Below, in pieces: positions 9,913-18,274 of a stretch of 64,000 nt of DNA. This DNA is from Gammaproteobacteria bacterium (lineage in GTDB: Bacteria; Pseudomonadota; Gammaproteobacteria; JAKDMP01). The notes below the pieces were generated by a model that saw nothing but the letters and a program-made list of their open reading frames with translations, was not told the DNA's origin and ran no database searches. A program made the translations under genes and the position numbers. Within the stretch, counting starts at the first letter, position 1. Each line of letters opens with the position of its first letter. The DNA is taken from NCBI GenBank assembly GCA_027018875.1, contig JALUYA010000015.1, positions 1 through 64,000 of the forward strand, in the 5' to 3' direction.

Positions 9913-10160
9913 TGACTAACGGGGGCAATGACACATGCTAAAGGTTTCACATCGATGCAAAATCTCATAAGAAGCAAATATCTTATTGTTATCCAATAAC
10001 TTGAATCCTGGATATCATTCCGTCTCTGGAATAAAGTTAATATAAAACAGCCTCCATCATTTTACATAATATATCTTATGCGCATTAATACCAGGCTAAA
10101 CCCGTAGCTATTTAAATAATCGAATATCGGTTGGAATCGACCTGGGATCAAGTCGGGCCA
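9913..10160. promoter_or_regulatory. AT-rich leader/promoter region of the toroid-ppsA-zwf operon
   Basis: Noncoding and clearly richer in A and T than its neighbours. It should hold the promoter of the minus-strand operon starting at 9912. TTATTG-TTATC-CAATAA at 9983-9999 is a perfect inverted repeat about 70 bp before the start codon and could be an operator. I found no FNR box here, unlike the next intergenic region. No convincing -35/-10 pair can be singled out. Confidence 0.4.
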
Positions 10161-10910
10161 TTACCCCCCTGCTGGGTGGGAACACCGGGTTTCCAGTTCA
10201 AAGCGATCGAGAAGGTGAATTTTTTTCCCTTTTATCGAGATCAAGCCTCGCTCCTGAAAGACTTTCAGAACCCGGCTCAAAGTTTCCGGGGCAATACGCA
10301 GATGGCTGGCGATATCGCGACGGGTCATCTTCAGTGTGAATTCGACGGCCGAATAACCGCGAACTTCCATTTTGGCGCCGAATCCAATCAGAAAAGAGGC
10401 CACCCGATTCTCGGCCCCCTCCAAGGCCATAAACCATTCCTCATGACTAATTTCCGCACTTAGGATGCGCAATAGCCGGCGTTCTAGACCGGGTACGCGT
10501 CGACTCAATGTCAACAATTGCTCGTAGGGTACCCGGCAGACCACCGCGGTATCGAGCACGGTAACCTGGGTAATATGTCGCGCGGCAGCAATGGCATCAA
10601 GTCCGATCAACTCGCCCGGTAAGAGAAATTCAGCCACGTGCTCGGCATTGCTTTCACCGAAAACGGAGGATTTGAGTAGGCCGCTGCGGATGGCATAAAC
10701 CGCCCGAAAGGGTTCGCCGGCCCGGATCAGTGTTTCGCCTTTGTGCAATGGTCCGATATTGTGCACGAACGCTGCAAGCTGCTCGATAAGATCAATAGGT
10801 AGATGATCCGGAATGCACAAAGCCCGTAGGGAGCAATGCAGACAGGCTCCGGTGAGCCGTTGCGGATACGGTGTACTTTTCCCTTCTCCGTCGATCGATT
10901 CTGTATTCAT
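10161..10910 (-). CDS. fnr: FNR/ANR-type oxygen-sensing transcription regulator
   Basis: A 249-residue Crp/Fnr-family activator. Cysteines at 23, 26, 32 and 125 have the spacing of the E. coli FNR ligands (20, 23, 29, 122), so it should hold an oxygen-labile 4Fe-4S cluster. The cyclic-nucleotide-like domain covers about 40-155. The C-terminal helix-turn-helix contains PETLSRV, keeping the Glu, Ser and Arg that read TTGAT half-sites. Start set at the ATG at 10910; a longer TTG reading begins inside the FNR box upstream. The box and a good -10 upstream imply autoregulation. Perfect FNR boxes at 17521, 17812 and 20922 are likely further targets. Confidence 0.93.
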   Translation of the reverse strand: MNTESIDGEGKSTPYPQRLTGACLHCSLRALCIPDHLPIDLIEQLAAFVHNIGPLHKGETLIRAGEPFRAVYAIRSGLLKSSVFGESNAEHVAEFLLPGELIGLDAIAAARHITQVTVLDTAVVCRVPYEQLLTLSRRVPGLERRLLRILSAEISHEEWFMALEGAENRVASFLIGFGAKMEVRGYSAVEFTLKMTRRDIASHLRIAPETLSRVLKVFQERGLISIKGKKIHLLDRFELETRCSHPAGG

Positions 10911-10936
10911 CTGCCGATTCCCCGGTAGCGGCTGCG

Positions 10937-10979
10937 ATTGTAACCGATAACCCGAAAGCCGGTAATTGATCCAGATCAA
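10937..10979 (-). promoter_or_regulatory. FNR-dependent promoter of fnr
   Basis: TTGATCCAGATCAA at 10966-10979 is a perfect palindromic FNR site. On the minus strand TACAAT (10942-10937) lies so that transcription would start near 10930, putting the box centre about 42 bp upstream, the class II activator position. This implies that fnr controls itself. Confidence 0.75.
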
Positions 10980-11004
10980 GATTCATGCCGGGCCGTATTG
11001 TAAT
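10966..11004 (+). promoter_or_regulatory. FNR-dependent promoter toward the 52-residue ORF and xfp
   Basis: The same palindromic FNR site faces the plus strand. TGTAAT at 10999-11004 is a fair -10, giving a start near 11011 and a box centre about 38 bp upstream. One box would therefore serve divergent promoters. The plus-strand promoter fit is weaker than the minus-strand one. Confidence 0.6.
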
Positions 11005-11089
11005 GAGATGGCCGGCATCCATATACTTACATCCATATGCTTATAAAGCGGCTCCCTCGTGCATAGATCCATCTGTTTTAGGAGAAAAC

Positions 11090-11248
11090 GTGTGCACTTA
11101 TTCTCAACAAGCATCCATCGCCGGCAGTATCTGCGCCCTCCCCCGCCAAGTCACGCCCGAGTTACGCAAATCCCGGGCCGATACCAGCCTGGAAACTCTT
11201 CGTTTTGAATACGAGGGCTTGGCGCCGTTCAAGAAATCAGATTTGTAA
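11090..11248 (+). CDS. Small hypothetical protein, 52 residues
   Basis: Starts with GTG at 11090, eight bases after a strong AGGAG, and ends with TAA at 11248, 87 bp before phosphoketolase. The product begins MCTYSQQAS and ends FKKSDL; it has two cysteines and a charged second half, with no membrane segment. I recognise no family. Its place directly after an FNR-type promoter and ahead of xfp suggests it is transcribed with xfp under low oxygen. A leader peptide or small regulator is possible but not shown. Confidence 0.5.
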   Translation: MCTYSQQASIAGSICALPRQVTPELRKSRADTSLETLRFEYEGLAPFKKSDL

Positions 11249-11335
11249 CTAGTTTATTCCTCTTTTTAAGCTTTCCCGGTCGGGGTCCCTGCCCGGGTAT
11301 TCATTCATCCCTTTAGGTATTTTTGGAGTTTCATC

Positions 11336-13726
11336 ATGACCGCTTCTACTCCCCGACCCACCATCCTGGATCCCGACACCCTGAAGAAAATGGATGATTA
11401 TTGGCATGCAAGCCTATACTTGTGCGCCGGGATGCTGTATCTGCGTGACAATCCTTTGCTTAAGCAACCACTGAAACCTGAGCATATCAAGCGCCGGTTA
11501 TTGGGCCATTGGGGTTCGGATCCGGCCCAGACCTTTGCATGGGTCCATCTCAACCGCCTCATCCGCGAGCGGGATTTGAATATGATCTACCTCTCGGGTC
11601 CCGGCCACGGTGCTCCCTCCATGCTTTCCCAAGCCTATCTTGAAGGTACTTATTCGGAGACTTACCCCGACAAAAGCCAGGATGAAGAAGGTATGCAGCG
11701 GTTTTTCAAGGAATTTTCCTTCCCGGGAGGGTTGGGCAGTCATTGTACGCCGGAGACGCCGGGATCGATCCATGAAGGGGGGGAGCTGGGATATTCCCTA
11801 TCCCATGCCTTTGGCGCCGTATTTGACAATCCGGATTTAATCGCCGCCGTTGTCATTGGCGATGGCGAAGCGGAAACCGGCCCACTGGCCACATCATGGC
11901 ACTCGAACAAATTCCTTAATCCGGCCCGTGACGGCGCGGTACTTCCCATCCTGAATTTGAATGGCTACAAGATCGCCAATCCAACGATTCTCGCACGTAT
12001 TCCCCATGAGCAGCTCGAGAATCTGTTTTTGGGCTACGGATACCAGCCTTATTTTGTTGCAGGCGATGACCCCGAGACCCTGCATCAGGTCATGGCCCAA
12101 ACCCTGGATGGGGTGTTCGATGAGATTCACTCCATTCAACATCGGGCACGTACGGGAGGCCGGGTTTCGGGAGTTCGTTGGCCGCTGATTGTCTTACGTA
12201 CTCCCAAGGGTTGGACTTGTCCCCGGGAAATCGATGGTCACCGGCTGGAAGGGTTCTGGCGCGCACATCAGATTCCCTTTCAGGTACAGAGCAATCCGGC
12301 GCACCTTGCGCTCCTCGAACAATGGCTGCGAAGCTATGAACCGGAACGGCTGTTCGATAGTCAAGGGCGATTGATCGCGGGGTTGCGTGATCTGGCCCCT
12401 AAAGGGAGGCGTCGCATGAGCGCCAACCCGGTCACCAATGGTGGCCTGGTGCGCAAGGCGCTCAAGCTGCCGAATTTCCGGGAACATGGCGTAGATGTGC
12501 CCCAACCCGGACAGGTGGAGGTGGAGAACACCCGGGTTCTTGGCCGTTTCCTGCGCGATGTGATGCGCGAGAACATATCCAACTTTCGGGTCTTTGGCCC
12601 CGACGAAACGGCCTCGAATCGGCTGGATGATTTATACCAGGTGACGCAGAAGACTTGGCTTGCCGAAATTCGGCCCGAGGATGCCGATGGCAGCCACTTG
12701 GCGCCCGACGGGCGGGTGATGGAAATGCTGAGTGAGCATACTTTGGAGGGCTGGCTGGAAGGGTATCTACTAACCGGACGCCATGGGCTGCTGTCCTCTT
12801 ATGAGGCCTTTATTCATGTCATCGATTCAATGTTCAACCAACATGCAAAATGGCTTGAGAAATGTCTTGTGGTCCCCTGGCGCACCCGGATCTCATCGCT
12901 CAATCTTCTGGTAAGTTCAATTGTCTGGCGTCAGGATCACAACGGGTTTTCACACCAGGATCCAGGTTTTCTCGATGTAGTCACCAACAAGAGCCCGAGC
13001 GTCACGCGCATTTATCTCCCTCCCGACGCGAACTGCCTGCTTTCGGTAGCCGATCACTGCTTGCGCAGCACGCATTATGTCAACGTAATCGTGGCCGATA
13101 AGGAGCCGCATTTGCAATACTTGTCGATGGCGGAAGCGGTTACACACTGTACCAAGGGGATCGGCATCTGGGACTGGGCCAGCAATGATGGCAACGATGA
13201 GCCCGATATCATCATGGCGGCGGCGGGAGATGTGCCGACGCAGGAAGCCCTGGCAGCCACGGCGCTGCTGCGCGAGTATTTTCCTAATCTCAAGGTACGT
13301 TTTATCAATGTGGTCGATCTGTTTCGCCTGCTCCCGGCAAGCGAACACGAGCATGGTTTGTCGGATCACGACTTTAACGGGTTATTTACGCTGGATAAAC
13401 CCATTGTATTTAACTTCCATGGTTATCCTTATCTGATTCACAAGCTGGTCTATCGGCGCGAGAACTCCCGCAATATTCATGTCCGCGGCTACAAGGAACA
13501 CGGTAACATCAACACCCCGATGGGACTTGCCATTCGTAACCAGATTGATCGTTTCAACCTGGTGATCGATGTCATCGATCGAGTGCCGCAGTTGCAAGTA
13601 GCCGGTGCTCATATCAAAGAGCGGATGAAGGACGCAATTATCACCAGCCTTGACTTTGCCGCCCGAGAAGGTTACGACCAACCCGAGTTCAGCAGTTGGA
13701 AATGGCCTTACGAGCGTGACGGGTAA
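11336..13726 (+). CDS. xfp: Xylulose-5-phosphate/fructose-6-phosphate phosphoketolase
   Basis: Thiamine-diphosphate enzyme that splits xylulose 5-phosphate (or fructose 6-phosphate) with phosphate into acetyl phosphate and glyceraldehyde 3-phosphate (or erythrose 4-phosphate). The 796 residues match the family length. GPGHGAPS near the N-terminus, [19 protein letters not shown] for diphosphate/metal binding and [11 protein letters not shown] are characteristic. GGAG precedes the ATG. Acetyl phosphate can go to acetate kinase (31590) for ATP or to the phosphotransacylase (30604). The upstream FNR box suggests induction at low oxygen. The gene converges with the Acd-Pat gene, which handles acetyl-CoA. 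Confidence 0.96.
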   Translation: MTASTPRPTILDPDTLKKMDDYWHASLYLCAGMLYLRDNPLLKQPLKPEHIKRRLLGHWGSDPAQTFAWVHLNRLIRERDLNMIYLSGPGHGAPSMLSQAYLEGTYSETYPDKSQDEEGMQRFFKEFSFPGGLGSHCTPETPGSIHEGGELGYSLSHAFGAVFDNPDLIAAVVIGDGEAETGPLATSWHSNKFLNPARDGAVLPILNLNGYKIANPTILARIPHEQLENLFLGYGYQPYFVAGDDPETLHQVMAQTLDGVFDEIHSIQHRARTGGRVSGVRWPLIVLRTPKGWTCPREIDGHRLEGFWRAHQIPFQVQSNPAHLALLEQWLRSYEPERLFDSQGRLIAGLRDLAPKGRRRMSANPVTNGGLVRKALKLPNFREHGVDVPQPGQVEVENTRVLGRFLRDVMRENISNFRVFGPDETASNRLDDLYQVTQKTWLAEIRPEDADGSHLAPDGRVMEMLSEHTLEGWLEGYLLTGRHGLLSSYEAFIHVIDSMFNQHAKWLEKCLVVPWRTRISSLNLLVSSIVWRQDHNGFSHQDPGFLDVVTNKSPSVTRIYLPPDANCLLSVADHCLRSTHYVNVIVADKEPHLQYLSMAEAVTHCTKGIGIWDWASNDGNDEPDIIMAAAGDVPTQEALAATALLREYFPNLKVRFINVVDLFRLLPASEHEHGLSDHDFNGLFTLDKPIVFNFHGYPYLIHKLVYRRENSRNIHVRGYKEHGNINTPMGLAIRNQIDRFNLVIDVIDRVPQLQVAGAHIKERMKDAIITSLDFAAREGYDQPEFSSWKWPYERDG

Positions 13727-13746
13727 TGGTCCCGGGCACCAGAATC

Positions 13747-13772
13747 TCAGGCTGGATCTAGATCCAGCCTGA
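13747..13772. terminator. Palindrome between convergent genes, possible bidirectional terminator
   Basis: TCAGGCTGGATC-TA-GATCCAGCCTGA is a perfect 12-bp inverted repeat. It starts with the stop codon of the minus-strand Acd-Pat gene and lies 20 bp after the xfp stop. Neither side has a clear T run, so intrinsic termination is plausible but weakly supported. Confidence 0.45.
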
Positions 13773-16419
13773 CTCGGCGTACGGACAGATCGTCGGGATC
13801 GAATTCCAACCGGAACCCCAACCGGCGGCAGACCGTTAACATGGGGATGTTTTCGGCCAGCACATAGCCGAAAATCTGCTTGAGCCCGTGTTCACGCGCA
13901 TAATCGACGATCTTGTCCATCAGTAGCCGTCCCAATCCCTGCCGCGCGTAGTCGCGGCGGATCAGGATCGCATACTCCCCCTCGATATTATCAGGGTCGC
14001 AACCGATGCGAACCACCCCGATCATTTCCGGGTCGGCGGGGGGCGTGCGAAACAGCACCAGAGCCATTTCTCGGGCGTAATCGATCTGGGTCAGGCGCGC
14101 GGCCAGATCATGGTCCAACATCTTGAGTGAATGGTGAAACCGTAATCGAATTTCCTCGGGGGATAGCTGTGCGAATAGCCTCTGCATCGCCGGCTCATCT
14201 TCGGGACGAATCGGCCGCAGCAGCAAGGTCTCGCCTCCCCGCGTTTTTACCCGCTCCTCAAGTTCCCGTGGATAAGGTCGGATCGCGAGATCTTCTCCGG
14301 GCGCAAGCGCCGTAGGAGCTATACGAGAGCGGGCATCGAGTGCAATTACACCATCCGGTGAGGCCAGAAGCGGGTTAATCTCTAGTTCTTGTATCTGCGG
14401 TAGATTGCAGGCAATTTGTCCTACGCGCACGAGAGCAAGGGCGAGCCCATCAAGGTCTACCGCCTTGACGTTGCCATATCCGGCAAGCATCCGGGAAATA
14501 CGGGTCTCCGAGATCTGTTCCCGCGCCAAGTGCAGGTCGAGTGGAGGGAGCCCCAATGCACGGTCATTAACCAGTTCGGCCGCGGTGCCACCATGGCCGA
14601 ATAGGATTACTGGCCCAAATACGGGATCCCGGAAAAACCCCGTCATAAGTTCACGTGAACCCTGGCGTTGTGCCAGAGGCTCCACGATAAAACCTTCCAC
14701 CTCCAGATCCGGGGCATGCCGGTGCACTCTTTCGAGCATGTGCCGCGCTTCACGACAAACCGTATCGGGGTCGGTCAGACCGAGTACGACGCCCCCGATA
14801 TCCGACTTATGAACGATTTCGGAGGAGGCGATCTTAAGTACCACGGCGGCCCCGATCCGGTGCGCGGCAGCGGCGGCCTCCTCCGGGGTCGCCACCATCC
14901 GGGTGGGCAGAGTAGCGATTCCGTAGGCATGAAGAATCTTATGGACATCGGGTTCCGCCAACCAGCTGCGCCCGGCGGCAAGTTCTCGCGCGATGACGCT
15001 TTGAGCTATCGCCGGATCTTGCTCAAATTCACCCGGATACAAGGGCGGAGTTTGCATCAGATTATTTTGTGCCTGCCGATGGTGAATCCGGTACATGAAG
15101 GCGCGGACCGCCTGCTCCGGCGTTTCAAATGCGGGCACGGCATGCTCGGTAAGACACCGGCGGGCAGCTTCGGCCTGGGTACCGCCGACCACGGCGGCGG
15201 CAACCCGCGGGCGACGCTGCCGGGCGGCGAACTCACCGATAGACTCGGCGAGTTCCACCGGCGGCGCAATCGCCGTCGGACAAACGATAACCAGGGCTGC
15301 ATTGACCGAACGGTCGGCGGCAAGCACATCCAGTGTCGCCCGGTAACGCTCCCCATCGGCATCACCGGTGATGTTGATGGGGTTGGCATGGGACCAACTC
15401 GCTGGCAGTACCTGATCGAGTGCAGCTAGGGTCGAGGGGGAAAGTTTTGCCAGTTCGCCACCCTCTTCTGCCAGTGCATCCGCGGCCAGCACACCCATAC
15501 CTCCCCCATTGGAAACAATGACCAAGCCGGTGTTGCCAATCAGCGCCGGTTCGCCCAAAATGGCGGCGGCATCAAACAATTCCTGTAACTCCCGGACTCG
15601 CAACATTCCGGCACGATGGAATGCTGCCGCGTATACCGCATCGGCACCGGCCATGGCGCCGGTGTGTGCGACGATCGCCGATCGGCCACTTTCGAATCTC
15701 CCCCCTTTGACCACAATTACGGGTTTGAGGCGGCTTGCGGCCCGGGCGGCCGACATGAACTTGCGGGCATGGTGCAGCGACTCGATATAGAGCAATATTG
15801 CCCGCGTGTGGTAATCGGCAGCGAGATAGTCCAACATGTCTCCGAAATCGACGTCGGCGACTTCCCCTAGCGAGGCGATCAGGGAAAAGCCTTTACCGCG
15901 CGAAGTGGCCCAGTCGAGTACCGCGGTGGCTAAGGCACCGGATTGGGCGACAAAGGCCAGTCCACCGGTATTGGGGGTGGCATGGGCGAAACTGGCGTTC
16001 AATCCGTGTCGGGGATTGATTACCCCTAGGCAATTAGGGCCCACAAGTCGCAGGCCGCAATTGCGCCCCGCACTGAGGGTCTTGGCCAGCAGATCGCTAC
16101 CGGGACTCAATCCGGCGCTGATTGCAACCGCGCCCCGGGTACCGGCTGCGGCCAGGTCGGCAATGATTTTGGGCACGCTCCGTGCTGGAGTGGCAATAAT
16201 GGCGAGATCGACTGGTGCTGGAAGATCCTTGATGCGCCGGTAACACCGGTGGGAGAATAGTGTCTCATGGCGGGGATTGACCCAGTACAGCGGGCCATGA
16301 AATCCTCCGGCCAGGAGATTTTCGGCAATTCCCCGCCCCACGGTGTGCGAACGCTCGCTTGCACCGATCAGGGCCACGGAGTTGGGACGAAAAATGGCAT
16401 CGAGGTTGTGCAGACTCAT
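13747..16419 (-). CDS. Acd-Pat fusion: NDP-forming acyl-CoA synthetase-like protein with GNAT acetyltransferase
   Basis: An 890-residue protein. CoA-binding and ligase domains come first (about 1-450; LIGASERSHTVGRG, LVGPNCLGV, FVAQSGAL), then an ATP-grasp domain (about 480-695), then a GNAT acetyltransferase (about 715-890; RQGLGRLLM for acetyl-CoA). This is the architecture of Pat/PatZ, which acetylates lysines of acetyl-CoA synthetase and other central enzymes. A histidine in AHTGAMAG is kept at the place where ADP-forming acetyl-CoA synthetases carry their phosphohistidine, so it might also interconvert acetyl-CoA and acetate with ATP. That is inference. Convergent with xfp; a long hairpin lies in its upstream region. 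Confidence 0.88.
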   Translation of the reverse strand: MSLHNLDAIFRPNSVALIGASERSHTVGRGIAENLLAGGFHGPLYWVNPRHETLFSHRCYRRIKDLPAPVDLAIIATPARSVPKIIADLAAAGTRGAVAISAGLSPGSDLLAKTLSAGRNCGLRLVGPNCLGVINPRHGLNASFAHATPNTGGLAFVAQSGALATAVLDWATSRGKGFSLIASLGEVADVDFGDMLDYLAADYHTRAILLYIESLHHARKFMSAARAASRLKPVIVVKGGRFESGRSAIVAHTGAMAGADAVYAAAFHRAGMLRVRELQELFDAAAILGEPALIGNTGLVIVSNGGGMGVLAADALAEEGGELAKLSPSTLAALDQVLPASWSHANPINITGDADGERYRATLDVLAADRSVNAALVIVCPTAIAPPVELAESIGEFAARQRRPRVAAAVVGGTQAEAARRCLTEHAVPAFETPEQAVRAFMYRIHHRQAQNNLMQTPPLYPGEFEQDPAIAQSVIARELAAGRSWLAEPDVHKILHAYGIATLPTRMVATPEEAAAAAHRIGAAVVLKIASSEIVHKSDIGGVVLGLTDPDTVCREARHMLERVHRHAPDLEVEGFIVEPLAQRQGSRELMTGFFRDPVFGPVILFGHGGTAAELVNDRALGLPPLDLHLAREQISETRISRMLAGYGNVKAVDLDGLALALVRVGQIACNLPQIQELEINPLLASPDGVIALDARSRIAPTALAPGEDLAIRPYPRELEERVKTRGGETLLLRPIRPEDEPAMQRLFAQLSPEEIRLRFHHSLKMLDHDLAARLTQIDYAREMALVLFRTPPADPEMIGVVRIGCDPDNIEGEYAILIRRDYARQGLGRLLMDKIVDYAREHGLKQIFGYVLAENIPMLTVCRRLGFRLEFDPDDLSVRRVRLDLDPA

Positions 16420-16781
16420 GGGCGGGGTCTTCCATTCATTAGCGAATATGCGATGGCATCAAGCGAGTGTGAGCCGTTCATAAAGATATCGATCTGCATG
16501 CCAATCCCCCCCCGCCTCCACACGGCAATTCCCGGTGTGCCTGAAAGCTCTTTGTGTATCTCGCGGATCATTGGGCCGCGAGATACACAAAGAGATGTTC
16601 TTGCATCAGATCTGGAAATCTGTTGGGCTTGGGAAGCAACCTGCTGCATTACGAGGTTTGCGGCCAAAGTATCTCCGAGTTCTCGTTGCGTGGGCCCCCT
16701 TAGGTGTCTCAAGGTCAGAAATACTTTCCCGCCGTACCCGCTGCGATTTACCTAAGTCCGACAAACTCCTGGCTTACCAGG
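16420..16781. other. Noncoding region upstream of the Acd-Pat gene
   Basis: The 362 bp between the Acd-Pat start and the end of the small membrane protein gene. It holds the 19-bp hairpin described separately and a GC-rich stretch near the gene start. An open minus-strand frame crosses it (16416-16712, TTG start) and ends in an ATGA overlap with the Acd-Pat gene, but it lacks a ribosome site and resembles nothing I know, so I do not call it a gene. Confidence 0.5.
16548..16594. repeat. Perfect 19-bp inverted repeat with 9-base loop
   Basis: Left arm 16548-16566, loop ATCATTGGG, right arm 16576-16594; all 19 pairs match. No T run follows on either strand, so it is not a standard terminator. 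It lies about 130 bp upstream of the Acd-Pat gene and would fold in that transcript's leader. It could be an operator pair, an RNA control element, or a copy of a dispersed palindromic repeat. Confidence 0.8.
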
Positions 16782-17384
16782 TCATAGTCCGAGATTTCCG
16801 AGTAATTTTTCGCTCCCACTACCGGCAAGAAAAGAAATGGCACCGGTGGCAAGAATAGCAACTAGAACCAGTGAGGTGGTAACGGATGGATCACTATATT
16901 TGGATATAGCGATAATCCCCAGTACCAGATCTCCGGCCCCGATGAGCAACATGCCCGAGGCGGCATTGGTAAAATGCTGGGATACCAATCCCGAAGCGGA
17001 TTCTTGGTGTTCGAGTGTCGCCTGAGTCCGACGAGCCGCATCCCCAGCAGCCAGAATAAAGGCTGCACCAAAGGCGATGATGGCCGCACCGGTCAGTATA
17101 GCCGGGGCCACACCAAGCAGAGTCAAAATACCCAGAACAATCCCTGCGGCACCGGCCGTACTTTGCGAATTGAAACCAAAACCGTCTGTTATGCCGACTT
17201 CGGCAAGTGCCTGGGCGGAGGCGCAGGCACTTTGGGCGCCGCCGGCCAGAAACAACAGGCCCAGAATGATGATGCCGATTCCCGCCAGAATCCAGGGTGC
17301 CACGCCCGCCAGACCGATAATACCTACGGCCAAGGCGCCGGCACCGAGGGCCCCTACGAAAAATCCAGAACTAGATGAGTTCAC
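16782..17384 (-). CDS. Small multi-pass membrane protein with three internal repeats
   Basis: A 200-residue, strongly hydrophobic protein made of three repeats, each with two membrane helices: GALGAGALAVGIIGLAGVAP, then AAGIVLGILTLLGVAPAILT, then SGMLLIGAGDLVLGIIAI. The layout recalls HdeD/DUF308-type acid-response membrane proteins, though I cannot confirm the family. The start is GTG at 17384 preceded by AGGAGGT at ideal spacing, an unusually strong site. A perfect FNR box lies 137 bp upstream of the start codon, so expression at low oxygen is likely. Function unknown. Confidence 0.7.
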   Translation of the reverse strand: MNSSSSGFFVGALGAGALAVGIIGLAGVAPWILAGIGIIILGLLFLAGGAQSACASAQALAEVGITDGFGFNSQSTAGAAGIVLGILTLLGVAPAILTGAAIIAFGAAFILAAGDAARRTQATLEHQESASGLVSQHFTNAASGMLLIGAGDLVLGIIAISKYSDPSVTTSLVLVAILATGAISFLAGSGSEKLLGNLGL

Positions 17385-17520
17385 GATAAATACCTCCTGT
17401 ATTAAAAACGGAGTGAATGCAAGGACGCAGTTCCTTACACATAGCTGGAAACGTTATCGCGTATCCAAAAAATCATTCTAGGATGGAATAATCCAATTTT
17501 CAAGGTAAAAAACCCTAAAC

Positions 17521-17534
17521 TTGATTTCGATCAA
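17521..17534. promoter_or_regulatory. FNR box between the membrane-protein gene and the decayed FNR-like fragment
   Basis: TTGATTTCGATCAA is a perfect FNR palindrome. Toward the minus-strand membrane protein, TAGAAT at 17479-17474 would place the box centre about 60 bp upstream of the start (class I position). Toward the plus strand, TATTTA at 17554-17559 is a weaker -10. The minus-strand target is the more likely intact one. Confidence 0.65.
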
Positions 17535-17641
17535 TTTTTCTCGCGATGAGCCTTATTTACTCGTATTTATATAGTATTACGATGAGGTAGCGCTAAATCC
17601 CTTCCCTGGAGATCGTTTGCATCTTACTGTGCCGGGGCACG

Positions 17642-17815
17642 ATGCCGGGTGCGCCGCACAAGGGCAAGACGCTAATTCGAGGCGGTGCATCCTTCCGGGC
17701 GATTTACGCCACCCGAGGTGGTTCGCCGGGGTTCCCGCGGGTAATTCCGGAATCGAGTCAGCATATGCCTGCCAACTGTTGCGTGTTTCGGCTACTTTAC
17801 AGTTGCATGAATTGA
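17642..17815 (+). pseudogene. Remnant of a second FNR/CRP-family regulator
   Basis: Codons 17654-17722 read PHKGKTLIRGGASFRAIYA followed by TRGG, matching residues 55-77 of the intact FNR at 10161-10910 (LHKGETLIRAGEPFRAVYA then IRSG) at about 15 of 23 positions. Nothing like the cysteine region precedes it, and no effector or DNA-binding region follows before the TGA at 17815. It is therefore a short decayed piece of an FNR paralogue. An FNR box lies upstream (17521), as at the intact fnr. The open frame is not expected to give a functional protein. Confidence 0.65.
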
Positions 17816-17850
17816 TTCAAATCAAGATTCAGAGCAATTTTTCTTGTATT
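17812..17850 (+). promoter_or_regulatory. FNR box and -10 upstream of the 120-residue ORF and galT
   Basis: TTGATTCAAATCAA at 17812-17825 is a perfect FNR palindrome. TGTATT at 17845-17850 is a modest -10, giving a start near 17857 and a box centre about 38 bp upstream. The first start codon downstream is at 17912. The box is clear; the -10 is approximate. Confidence 0.65.
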
Positions 17851-17911
17851 GGTCTCTACGGTACCCCATACTTCTTGTAACCAAGTTCAACCTTACGTTT
17901 CCGGAGGTACC

Positions 17912-18274
17912 ATGGACTTATCCCAAAGGCAAGCGCCCTTTGATCTTGAGGTTTGGCTGCTCATCCCCGGATCACGATTTCCCGCCGCCGGCGTCGCCCA
18001 CGCTCTTGCCGGTCTGGCAGCACCCGAGTTTCAACTCGGAGATTGTCGTGAAAGTGCCCGATTGGTCCATTCACGGAATCACCCCGGGTACGCCCACTGG
18101 CGTTGCCGCTTTCGGTTGACCGGAGCAAAAGATGATGCGTTTTCCACCATACGGCTACTCAAACGCCTGGTCGGTGCCGACTTGGACATCCTTCGTTTCG
18201 AATGCCTGGCACCGCCAAAGGAATTGGGTTACATGCAGGTCGACTCCCCCCCTGCCCATGCGGCCGTGTCATAG
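17912..18274 (+). CDS. Hypothetical protein, 120 residues, FNR-linked
   Basis: Starts at an ATG seven bases after GGAGG and about 55 bp from the predicted FNR-driven transcript start. The product begins MDLSQRQAPFDLEVWLLIPG and looks like a compact soluble alpha/beta fold with strands at FDLEVWLLI, HWRCRFRLT and DLDILRFEC. I recognise no family; a small ligand-binding domain is a guess. It lies 187 bp before the uridylyltransferase gene on the same strand and may share its transcript. The strong ribosome site and the FNR promoter argue that it is real. Confidence 0.65.
   Translation: MDLSQRQAPFDLEVWLLIPGSRFPAAGVAHALAGLAAPEFQLGDCRESARLVHSRNHPGYAHWRCRFRLTGAKDDAFSTIRLLKRLVGADLDILRFECLAPPKELGYMQVDSPPAHAAVS

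Noticed and set aside
10020-10080. Near-FNR site (TTGAATCCTGGATATCA at 10001-10017) before the toroid-ppsA operon
   Set aside because: Half-sites do not match TTGAT-N4-ATCAA in sequence or spacing; not called an FNR box.
16416-16712. 98-codon minus-strand frame ending in an ATGA overlap with the Acd-Pat gene
   Set aside because: TTG start, no ribosome site, contains the 19-bp hairpin and resembles no family; the overlap alone is weak evidence.
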